Assembly: GCF_021730615.1 (NCBI RefSeq)
Contig: NZ_JAJLMN010000001.1
Coordinates: 4,165,501-4,229,500, forward strand
Direction: 5' to 3'
From: Lichenibacterium dinghuense
GTDB lineage: Bacteria; Pseudomonadota; Alphaproteobacteria; Rhizobiales; Beijerinckiaceae
DNA: 64,000 bases
Program-made: the position numbers and the translations under genes
Notes under the pieces: model-generated
Database searches by the model: none
Told to the model about the DNA's origin: nothing
The model's input: the letters and a program-made list of their open reading frames with translations, nothing else
In this document: piece by piece, positions 56,862-64,000 of the stretch
How the letters are laid out: each line of letters starts with the position of its first letter
Position numbering within the stretch: position 1 is the stretch's first letter

Positions 56862-57611
56862 TCAGGCCGGGCCCTGGAAGCTCAGCAGGCGGTCGGTCGG
56901 GAAGTCGTAGAGCTTGCCGGTGTCGCGGAACTCGGGCGAGCAGAGCGCCACGATCGAGGGCGACAGCTCCTCCGGCGTCTTCAGCGTCTCGGGGTCCTCG
57001 CCCGGCATGGCGGCGGCGCGCATACGGGTGCGCAGCGGGCCGGGGTTCACCACCGTGACGACGACGTTGGACGTCGTGGCGGTCTCGGCCGCGTAGGTCC
57101 GCGCCATGGCGTCGAGCGCCGCCTTGGTGATGGCGTAGGGCCCCCAATAGGGCTTCATCTCGGCCCGGTGCCCGGCCGCGGAGGAGACGAAGACGGCGCG
57201 CCCGGCGTCCGAGGCGCGCAGCAGCGGGTCGAGCGAGCGGATCAGCCGGTAGTTGGCGGTGAGGTTCACCGCCACGACGTTGTCCCACTGCTTCGGGTCG
57301 ACGTGGCCGATCGGCGTGATGGGGCCGAGCACGCCGGCGTTGGCCACCAGCACGTCGAGGTGGCCCCAGCGCTCGTGCAGGGCGGCGCCGAGCCGGTCGA
57401 GCGCCTCCGAATCCTTGAGGTCGCAGGGCACCAGCGTGGCGTCGCCGCCGACGCGGCGGACGTCGTCGTCGAGCTCCTCCAGCGCGCCCTGCGTGCGGGC
57501 CAGCGCCACCACGTGGGCGCCGGCGCGGGCGAGGTCGAGCGCCACCGCGCGCCCGATGCCGCGCGACGCGCCCGTGACCAGGGCCAGCCGGCCCTCCATG
57601 GTATTCGACAT
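56862..57611 (-). CDS. Short-chain dehydrogenase/reductase
   Basis: 249 residues. TGASRGIGRAVALDLARAG is the nucleotide loop, NAGVLGPI the structural NAG motif, and SSAAGHRAEMKPYWGPYAITK contains the catalytic Ser, Tyr and Lys. The aspartate/arginine pattern after strand 2 (ALARTQ) favours NADP(H). The substrate is unknown. It often lies near purF in Rhizobiales; here only the K+ channel gene is between them. Confidence 0.9.
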   Translation of the reverse strand: MSNTMEGRLALVTGASRGIGRAVALDLARAGAHVVALARTQGALEELDDDVRRVGGDATLVPCDLKDSEALDRLGAALHERWGHLDVLVANAGVLGPITPIGHVDPKQWDNVVAVNLTANYRLIRSLDPLLRASDAGRAVFVSSAAGHRAEMKPYWGPYAITKAALDAMARTYAAETATTSNVVVTVVNPGPLRTRMRAAAMPGEDPETLKTPEELSPSIVALCSPEFRDTGKLYDFPTDRLLSFQGPA

Positions 57612-57716
57612 TGCGGAGCCTGACGATGAGGGCGACGAGGGATAGTCTGTGCTAACCGACGGGCGTGTCGGCAGGCAAGCCGCCGCGGCGCCCGCGGCGC
57701 GATCGGATCCGCGGCG

Positions 57717-58658
57717 ATGAACGACGAATCAGCGCGGGGGCGCTTCGGGACGGCCGGAAGCGGGAGGGGGCGCCCGCGCCGGCTCCGCAGCGTCACCATC
57801 GGCCGGCGGCAGGTGTACACGACGGGCCTCAAGCCCAGCGTCTGGAACGACGTCTACCACGTCGCCATGACGGCGCGGCTGCCGGTCTTCGTCGCGGGCC
57901 TGCTCGCGACCTTCCTCGCCATCAACGCCGTCTTCGCCGCGCTCTACCGTCTGAGCCCCGGCAGCGTCGCCAACAGCGGCGGCGACTTCGAGAACCTGTT
58001 CTACTTCAGCGCCGAGACGCTGACGACGGTGGGCTACGGCGAGCTGTTCCCGCAGACGCGCTACGGCCACATCCTGGTGAGCGCGGAGGTGTTCACCGGG
58101 CTGTTCTTCACCGCCACCATGCTGGGGCTGATCTTCGCGCGCATGTCGCGCCCGCGGGCGCGGCTGCTCTTCGCGCGGAGCCTCGTGATCGGCCCGCACG
58201 ACGAGGTGCGGACGCTGGGCGTGCGGGTGGCCAACGCGCGGCTCAACGTGCTGGCCTCCGCCACGGCGCGGCTGTGGATGCTGCAGGGGCAGACCACCCG
58301 CGAGGGCGTGCATTTCCGGCGCTACGTCGAACTCGGGGTGCTGCGCTCGGAGAACCCGAACTTCGCCCTGAGCTGGACCATCCTGCACCCGATCGACGCG
58401 GCGAGCCCGCTCCGGGGCCGCTCGCTGGAGGACCTGACCCGCGAGGAGGTCATGTTCATGGTGGTCATCACCGGGCACGACGAGGCCTCGGGCCAGACCG
58501 TCCAGGCCAGCGAATACTACCTCGCCGCCGACCTGCGCTGGGATCACCGCTACGCCGACATCCTGTCGACCAGCCCGGACGGGCTGACGCTGCTCGACTA
58601 CGACCGCTTCCACGACGTCGAGCCCGTGGCCGCGGCGGCCGACGGGCGCGAGCCCTGA
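57717..58658 (+). CDS. KirBac-type inward-rectifier potassium channel
   Basis: 313 residues. Two membrane helices flank the pore with the selectivity filter TLTTVGYGEL. The cytoplasmic domain of the inward-rectifier (Kir) type follows, with SRPRARLLFARSLVIGPHDE, RLNVLASATARLWMLQ and the ESEYYLAAD-like later block. The length fits bacterial KirBac3. It is divergent from the SDR gene and converges with purF; probably monocistronic. Confidence 0.92.
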   Translation: MNDESARGRFGTAGSGRGRPRRLRSVTIGRRQVYTTGLKPSVWNDVYHVAMTARLPVFVAGLLATFLAINAVFAALYRLSPGSVANSGGDFENLFYFSAETLTTVGYGELFPQTRYGHILVSAEVFTGLFFTATMLGLIFARMSRPRARLLFARSLVIGPHDEVRTLGVRVANARLNVLASATARLWMLQGQTTREGVHFRRYVELGVLRSENPNFALSWTILHPIDAASPLRGRSLEDLTREEVMFMVVITGHDEASGQTVQASEYYLAADLRWDHRYADILSTSPDGLTLLDYDRFHDVEPVAAAADGREP

Positions 58659-58665
58659 GCCCCGC

Positions 58666-60111
58666 TCAGCTCGCCTCGGCCAGCATGGCCCACGGCCGCT
58701 CGCCGGACTCCGCCAGCACGTCGGTCAGGCGCGTCGGGTAGTCGCCGGTGAAGCAATGGTCGGTGAACTGCGGCCGCACGGCGTCGCGCTTCGGCAGGCC
58801 CATCGAGCGATAGATCCCGTCGACAGACAGGAAGGCCAGCGAGTCCGCCCCCATGAAGGCGCGCATGCCTTCGAGGTCCATCTGGGCGGCGAGCAGCTTG
58901 TCCCGCTCGGGCGTGTCGATGCCGTAATAGTCGGGATGCGTGATGGGCGGGCAGGCGATGCGGAAGTGGATCTCCGCGGCGCCGGCGTCGCGCATCATCT
59001 GCACGATCTTCAGCGAGGTCGTGCCGCGCACCACCGAATCGTCGATGAGCACGATCCGCTTGCCCTCGATCACGCCGCGGTTGGCGCTGTGCTTCATCCG
59101 CACGCCGACCTCGCGCATGCCCTGGCTAGGCTGGATGAAGGTGCGGCCGACGTAGTGGTTGCGGATGATCCCGAGCTCGAAGGGGATGCCCGAGGCCTGC
59201 GAATAGCCGAGCGCGGCCGGCACGCCGCTGTCCGGCACCGGCACGACGACGTCGGCCTCGGCGGGGCTCTCGGCGGCCAGCTCCGCGCCCATGCGCTTGC
59301 GCACGCCGTAGACCGAGCGGCCGTTCACGACGGAGTCGGGCCGGGCGAAGTAGATGTACTCGAAGATGCAGGGGCGGGCCGGCACCGGCGGGAACGGCTT
59401 CAGGCTCTCGATGCCGTCCTCCGAGATGACCACCACCTCGCCGTTCTCGATGTCGCGCACGAAGCGCGCGCCGATGATGTCGAGCGCGCAGGTTTCGGAG
59501 GCGAGGATGTAGCGGCCGTTCAGCTCGCCCAGCACCAGCGGGCGGATGCCGAGCGGATCGCGGGCGCCGACGAGCTTCTTGTTGGTCAGCGCCACGAGCG
59601 CGTAGGCGCCCTCGATCTGCCGCAGCGCCTCGATGAAGCGGTCCACGAACAGCGTCTTGCGGGACCGCGCGACGAGGTGGAGGATCACCTCCGTGTCGGA
59701 CGTCGACTGGCAGATGGCGCCGTCGCGCACGAGCTGGCGGCGCAGCGACAGGCCGTTGGTGAAGTTGCCGTTGTGCGCCACCGCGAAGCCGCCGCCGTCG
59801 AGCTCGGCGAAGAGCGGCTGCACGTTGCGCAGGATCGTCCCGCCGGTCGTGGCGTAGCGCACGTGGCCGATGGCGGCCGAGCCCGCGAGCCGCTGGATCA
59901 CGCGCTCCGAGGAGAAGTGGTCGCCCACGAGGCCGTGGCGGCGCTCGGAGTTGAAGGTGCGCCCGTTGAAGGACACGATGCCGGCGGCCTCCTGGCCGCG
60001 GTGCTGCAGGGCGTGGAGGCCGAGCGCCGTGATGGCCGCCGCGTCGGGGTCGCCGAAGATGCCGAAGACGCCGCACTTCTCGCGCAGGGATTCGGTTTCG
60101 AGGTCGCTCAA
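58666..60111 (-). CDS. purF: Amidophosphoribosyltransferase
   Basis: 481 residues; first step of purine synthesis. After a 12-residue propeptide the catalytic Cys13 starts KCGVFGIFGDPDAA. RYATTGGTILRNVQP and AHNGNFTNG belong to the glutaminase domain; IVLIDDSVVRGTTS is the PRPP-binding motif. No ATG is available; the TTG in GAGGATGGACCGTTG gives the expected N-terminus. It lies downstream of cvpA, the usual order, with 137 nt between. Confidence 0.97.
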   Translation of the reverse strand: MSDLETESLREKCGVFGIFGDPDAAAITALGLHALQHRGQEAAGIVSFNGRTFNSERRHGLVGDHFSSERVIQRLAGSAAIGHVRYATTGGTILRNVQPLFAELDGGGFAVAHNGNFTNGLSLRRQLVRDGAICQSTSDTEVILHLVARSRKTLFVDRFIEALRQIEGAYALVALTNKKLVGARDPLGIRPLVLGELNGRYILASETCALDIIGARFVRDIENGEVVVISEDGIESLKPFPPVPARPCIFEYIYFARPDSVVNGRSVYGVRKRMGAELAAESPAEADVVVPVPDSGVPAALGYSQASGIPFELGIIRNHYVGRTFIQPSQGMREVGVRMKHSANRGVIEGKRIVLIDDSVVRGTTSLKIVQMMRDAGAAEIHFRIACPPITHPDYYGIDTPERDKLLAAQMDLEGMRAFMGADSLAFLSVDGIYRSMGLPKRDAVRPQFTDHCFTGDYPTRLTDVLAESGERPWAMLAEAS

Positions 60112-60248
60112 CGGTCCATCCTCAAGCCGGAACGCCCGGGCAGCTCCAAACGAGGCCGGGCTCGGGGGAACGCGGGCGAGTCTTCGTCCGTCCGCCCGAC
60201 CCCGATATGGACCATGGGGCGGAGAGATTTAAGGCGAGTTCCCTCGCG

Positions 60249-61031
60249 TCACTGCTTTTTCTTGGCAGACCTGCCCTGCGCGGGGCCCTGTGCCGGGCTC
60301 GGCGCCGAGCCGTTGATCAGGCTGTCGAGGCCCTGCTTGTCGGTGGCGGCGGCCGGAGCCGAGGTCGCGGTGTTCTTCGGCGCGCCGACCGCGCTCACGG
60401 CCGGGGTCGCCGGGGACGCGTCCGTGCGGCGCCCGGAGGTCGGCGGCACAGGCGCGGGCGCCGTGTCGGAGTTGGCCGGCGCGCCGTCGACGTCGGCCGG
60501 CGCCTCCTCGCCGGTGGCGCCCTTGTCGCGCTTGAAGCGCTTGAGCAGGTTGTCGGTGTCCTCGGGCAGCAGCGACACGATCTCGTTGCCGCTGGCCTGC
60601 AGCAGGGGCTTCGCCTTGGCGTTCAGCACCCAGTCGGGCTGCGACTTCACCGGCACGAGCCAGTTGAAGAACAGGAAGGCCACCACGCCGAGCAGGAAGC
60701 CGCGCGCCGCCCCGAACACGAAGCCGAGCGTGCGGTCGAGCGCGCCGATCCGGCTGTCCAGGATCGCGTCGGACAGCTTCACGGTGATGATCGACACCAG
60801 GATCAGGGTGGCGAAGAACACGATCGCGATCGAGGCGATCATGCGGATCGCGTCCTTGGCGATGTAGTGTTCGAGGTAGGGCATCACCCGCGGGTAGAGC
60901 AGGTAGGCCGCCACGGCGGCGGCGCCCCAGGACGCGATGGCCAGCACCTCGCGGGCGAAGCCCCGCACCATGGACAGGAGCGCGGACACCACGACGATGC
61001 CGAGCAAAGCCAGATCGAGATAGGACGGCAT
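60249..61031 (-). CDS. cvpA: CvpA-family membrane protein
   Basis: 260 residues. Four membrane helices; LDLALLGIVVVSALLSMVRGFAREVL-like opening and GALDRTLGFVFGAARGFLLGV are the CvpA signatures. The second half is a hydrophilic, Ala/Pro/Asp-rich tail, longer than in E. coli CvpA. The family affects colicin V export and envelope stability. The gene precedes purF, with which it is often co-transcribed. Confidence 0.92.
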   Translation of the reverse strand: MPSYLDLALLGIVVVSALLSMVRGFAREVLAIASWGAAAVAAYLLYPRVMPYLEHYIAKDAIRMIASIAIVFFATLILVSIITVKLSDAILDSRIGALDRTLGFVFGAARGFLLGVVAFLFFNWLVPVKSQPDWVLNAKAKPLLQASGNEIVSLLPEDTDNLLKRFKRDKGATGEEAPADVDGAPANSDTAPAPVPPTSGRRTDASPATPAVSAVGAPKNTATSAPAAATDKQGLDSLINGSAPSPAQGPAQGRSAKKKQ

Positions 61032-61133
61032 GGCTCTGCCCTCGTGCCTGTTGGTCGCGGGATGGAAGAAGGGCGGTGAGGCCGGCCGCGCCTTATAGCG
61101 AAGCGACCCCCCGGCGTCATCCCTGCACGACCT

Positions 61134-62639
61134 TCAGAACGGCGCGCCCTCGACCTCGCCGTCGTATTCCGTTTCCCGCGGCGCGGGGCGCGCGGCGCGG
61201 CGGCCGTCCGCCGCGCGCTTCGGATCGCCGCGCCGCTCGTCCGGCTCGGTCCGCCGCTGCGCGGCGCGCCCGCCGGGCAGGGCGGCGATGCGCGCCACGA
61301 CGTCGGCGATGTGGTCGGTGCGCTCGACCCGGAGCCCGGCCGATTCGTCGGAGGAGCCCGGCGGCGCCACGGCGGCGTCGAAGCCGAGCTTGGCGGCCTC
61401 CTTCATGCGGGCGCCCCCGTGCACCACCGGGCGGATCGACCCCGACAGGCCGATCTCGCCGAAGTAGACCGCGTCCACGGGCAGGATCTTGCCCGTGATC
61501 GACGACACCAGCGCGGCCGCGGCGGCGAGGTCGGCGGCGGGCTCCACGATCTTCATGCCGCCGGCGACGTTGAGGTAGACGTCGTACTGCCCGAGCCGCA
61601 CGCCGGCGTGGGTCTCCAGCACCGCGATCACCATGGCGAGGCGGTTGTTGTCCCAGCCCACCACGGCGCGGCGCGGCGTGCCGAGGGCGGTCGGCGACAC
61701 CAGCGCCTGCACCTCGACGAGCAGGGGCCGCGTGCCCTCCATGCCGGCGAACACCGAGGTGCCGGCCGCCGTGGCGTCGCGCCCCGACAGGAAGAAGGCC
61801 GATGGGTTGCCGACCTCGCTGAGGCCCTTGCCCGTCATCTCGAAGACGCCGATCTCGTCGGTCGGCCCGAAGCGGTTCTTGATGGCGCGCAGGATGCGGA
61901 AGTGGTGGCCGGCGTCGCCGTCGAAGCTCATCACGGCGTCGACCATGTGCTCGACGACGCGGGGCCCGGCGATCTGCCCGTCCTTGGTGACGTGGCCGAC
62001 CAGGATCACGCAGGCGTCGTGGTTCTTGGCGTAGCGGATCAGCGCCTGCGCGGCGCCTCGCACCTGGCTCACCGTGCCGGGCGCGGCGTCCACCGTCTCG
62101 GTCCACATGGTCTGGATCGAATCGATCACCACGAGGTCGAAGCGCTCCGACCCGAGCGTGCCGGCGATGTCCTCGACGTTGGTGGCGGCGGCGAGCCGCA
62201 CGGGGGCGGCCGACAGGCCGAGGCGGTCGGCGCGCATCCGCACCTGGGCGGTGGCCTCCTCGCCCGAGATGTAGGCCACGCGCCCGCCCGCCTGCGCGAG
62301 CTTGGCGCAGGCCTGGATCAGCAGCGTCGACTTGCCGATGCCGGGCTCGCCGCCGAGCAGGATGACGGAGCCCGGCACGAGCCCGCCGCCCGTCACGCGG
62401 TCGAGTTCCGCGATGCCGACCGGCGTGCGGGGCGGCTCCTGCCCGGTGGCGGCGAGGCTCTGGAAGGCGATCTGCCGGCCCTTGGGCGCCGGCTTGCGCG
62501 CCGTGCCGGCGCCGATGCCGGTGGCGGTCTGCTCCTCCTGGATCGCGTTCCAGGCCCCGCAGCTGTCGCACTTGCCCTGCCAGCGGTTGGTGACGGCGCC
62601 GCAGTTCTGGCAGACGAAGGTGCTTCGGGATTTGCTCAT
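61134..62639 (-). CDS. radA: DNA repair protein RadA
   Basis: 501 residues. The zinc finger has Cys10, Cys13, Cys24 and Cys27 (FVCQNCG and KCDSCG). The RecA-like core has GGEPGIGKSTLL (Walker A) and the RadA motif AIKNRFGPTDE. A Lon-like domain follows, with an Arg-rich C-terminal extension. RadA promotes branch migration in recombination repair. A copy of the palindromic repeat lies just upstream, separating it from alr. Confidence 0.96.
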   Translation of the reverse strand: MSKSRSTFVCQNCGAVTNRWQGKCDSCGAWNAIQEEQTATGIGAGTARKPAPKGRQIAFQSLAATGQEPPRTPVGIAELDRVTGGGLVPGSVILLGGEPGIGKSTLLIQACAKLAQAGGRVAYISGEEATAQVRMRADRLGLSAAPVRLAAATNVEDIAGTLGSERFDLVVIDSIQTMWTETVDAAPGTVSQVRGAAQALIRYAKNHDACVILVGHVTKDGQIAGPRVVEHMVDAVMSFDGDAGHHFRILRAIKNRFGPTDEIGVFEMTGKGLSEVGNPSAFFLSGRDATAAGTSVFAGMEGTRPLLVEVQALVSPTALGTPRRAVVGWDNNRLAMVIAVLETHAGVRLGQYDVYLNVAGGMKIVEPAADLAAAAALVSSITGKILPVDAVYFGEIGLSGSIRPVVHGGARMKEAAKLGFDAAVAPPGSSDESAGLRVERTDHIADVVARIAALPGGRAAQRRTEPDERRGDPKRAADGRRAARPAPRETEYDGEVEGAPF

Positions 62640-62677
62640 GCGTCAGTCTCGAAGCGCTCCGGATGTCGGCACTCAAC

Positions 62678-62803
62678 CCGCCCCATCCTGAGCAGGGGCC
62701 GAAGGCTCCGTGTCGAAGGACGCAGGCGCCCTCCGCGCGGGTTCGGCGAGGTACCGGGTCCTTCGACACGGGCGCTCCGCGCCCGGCTCAGGATGAGGGA
62801 GGT
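62678..62803. repeat. Long palindromic intergenic repeat, copy 2
   Basis: Outer arms CCCATCCTGAGC and GCTCAGGATGAGG, inner arms GTGTCGAAGGACGCAGG and CCTTCGACACGGGCG, with a variable centre. Arm sequences closely match the copy at 52807-52958. It lies between alr and radA. Confidence 0.85.
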
Positions 62804-62820
62804 CGGGGGCAGGCCGCCAA

Positions 62821-63993
62821 CTACGTTCCCGTTCCGTTTCCGATATAGTGCCGCCGGTGGCGCCGCCCAAGGTTGACCAGGATCTCGTAGCCGATGGTCC
62901 CGCAGCGCGCCGCCAGCGCGTCGACGTCGGCGTGCGGCCCGAGCCATTCCACCGTGTCGCCCGCCTTCAGCGCGCCCGCGGGCAGGTGGGTGACGTCGGC
63001 GATCGACAGGTCCATGGAGATGCGGCCGACGAGCCGGCAGGGCACGCCGCCGGCGAAGACCTCGGCGCCCCGCCCGTCGATGCCGCTGCCGCCGATCGGC
63101 ACGCCGTCGGCGTAGCCGAGCGCGATCGTGGCGAGGCGCGAGGGCCGCTCGGCGGTCCAGCGCGCGTTGTAGCCCGCCGAGGCCCCGGCCGGCACCTGAC
63201 GCACCTGCAGCACGCGGGCGTCGAGCCTCGCCACGGGACGCATCGGGTTCGGCCGGCCGGGCTGGGGGTTGCCGCCGTAGAGCGCGTAGCCGGGCCGCAC
63301 GAGGTCGTAGGCCGGCCGCCCCGGCAGGAAGACGCCGGACGAGTTGGCGAGCGAGGCCGGCAGCGCCTTCAGGGCCCGCTCGCGCGCGTGGTCGAAGGCG
63401 GCGATCTGGCGGGCGTTCACCGGGTCGGCGGGGTCCTCGGCCGACACGAGGTGGCTCATCACGAGGCTGATCCCGGCCCCCTGGAGTTCGGCCTGCGACA
63501 GGAAGCGCGCGTCCTCGACCGGGAAGCCGAGCCGGTTCATGCCGGTGTCGACGTGCAGCGCGGCGTCGGGCAGGCGCTCGCCCGCCGCGGCCGCGCGCGC
63601 CTCGGTCCAGGCGCGCAGCTCCTCGGCCGAGCCGATCACCGCGTCGAGCCCGTGGGCGCGGTAGAGGTCGAAATCCGCCGCCTCGGGGTGGAAGCCGTTC
63701 AGCACGAAGATGCGGGCGCCGAGCCCCGCGGCGTCGAGCGCCGCGCGGGCGCGCCGGCCTTCGGAGGCGTGGGCGACGAAGAAGGTGAGGCAGCCGGCCC
63801 GCGCCAGCGCCGGCACGGCGGCCTCGATCCCGATCCCGTAGGCGTCCGCCTTCACGGCCGCGCCGCACTCGGCCGGCGCCGCGCGGGCCGCGAGCGTGCG
63901 CCAGTTGGCGCCGAGCGCGTCGAGGTCGATCGTCAGGACCGCCTGCGCGTCCCGATCGTCGTCGCGGCGGTCGGAGGAGGCCGAGCCGCTCAC
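62821..63993 (-). CDS. alr: Alanine racemase
   Basis: 390 residues. The PLP lysine is in AAVKADAYGIG, and the second catalytic residue, the Tyr, in SAGYNARWTAE. MNRLGFPVEDARFL and VGRISMDLSIADVTHLP are further conserved blocks. It supplies D-alanine for peptidoglycan. The GTG start gives MSGSASSDRRDDD, only 7 nt from the window end, so the upstream context is not visible. Confidence 0.95.
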   Translation of the reverse strand: MSGSASSDRRDDDRDAQAVLTIDLDALGANWRTLAARAAPAECGAAVKADAYGIGIEAAVPALARAGCLTFFVAHASEGRRARAALDAAGLGARIFVLNGFHPEAADFDLYRAHGLDAVIGSAEELRAWTEARAAAAGERLPDAALHVDTGMNRLGFPVEDARFLSQAELQGAGISLVMSHLVSAEDPADPVNARQIAAFDHARERALKALPASLANSSGVFLPGRPAYDLVRPGYALYGGNPQPGRPNPMRPVARLDARVLQVRQVPAGASAGYNARWTAERPSRLATIALGYADGVPIGGSGIDGRGAEVFAGGVPCRLVGRISMDLSIADVTHLPAGALKAGDTVEWLGPHADVDALAARCGTIGYEILVNLGRRHRRHYIGNGTGT

Positions 63994-64000
63994 ATCTGCT

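Overview
The window is about 70% GC chromosomal DNA with alphaproteobacterial gene content. It carries a MucR/Ros regulator, CarD, a DUF1491 protein, CvpA, Fe-type superoxide dismutase, the infA-maf-yacG cluster and the purF-cvpA-radA-alr series. This combination is typical of Hyphomicrobiales (Rhizobiales). A Methylobacteriaceae/Beijerinckiaceae-like host is my best guess, from gene content and style only; no marker gene here fixes the genus.

Layout. 1-6.7 kb: a three-gene RND efflux operon (outer-membrane factor, adaptor, single permease) followed by a vapBC toxin-antitoxin pair cut by the window edge. 6.9-22.8 kb: housekeeping and accessory genes, including a VOC protein, sodB, murJ, an M20 peptidase, a Pit phosphate transporter, a PfkB kinase overlapping a HerA/DUF853 ATPase, a Tat-type amine oxidase, a lipoprotein hydrolase, oligopeptidase B and mucR. 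22.8-35.1 kb: sufE, a PAS histidine kinase, DUF1491, a LOG-type hydrolase, then Atm1-type ABC exporter, psd, class III cyclase, pssA, infA, maf, yacG, tusA and tRNA-Phe.

35.1-37.5 kb is the clearest accessory segment. It lies between convergent tRNA-Phe and tRNA-Lys genes and holds a serine-recombinase remnant running into tRNA-Phe, small orphan ORFs, and an apparently intact IS5-family (IS427-like) element. Next come leuA with a candidate leucine leader, carD, and an amino-acid ABC importer operon ending in hugZ and headed by a diguanylate cyclase. A zone of IS5-family relics and a 0.7 kb stretch without a supported gene precede valS.

47.9-64 kb is mostly core: valS, a YfgM-like TPR protein, der, a DUF925 protein, aroA, a sigma-factor-like gene in a tight cluster with two small ORFs and a PCMT-like methyltransferase, an SDR, a KirBac-type channel, purF, cvpA, radA and alr. 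Two copies of a long palindromic intergenic repeat flank this block.

I found no CRISPR array, phage structural module or recognisable defence system beyond vapBC. The most unusual items are the leuA leader, the sigma-factor cluster, the cyclase inside the phospholipid operon, the MucR variant with altered zinc ligands, and the tRNA-flanked island.
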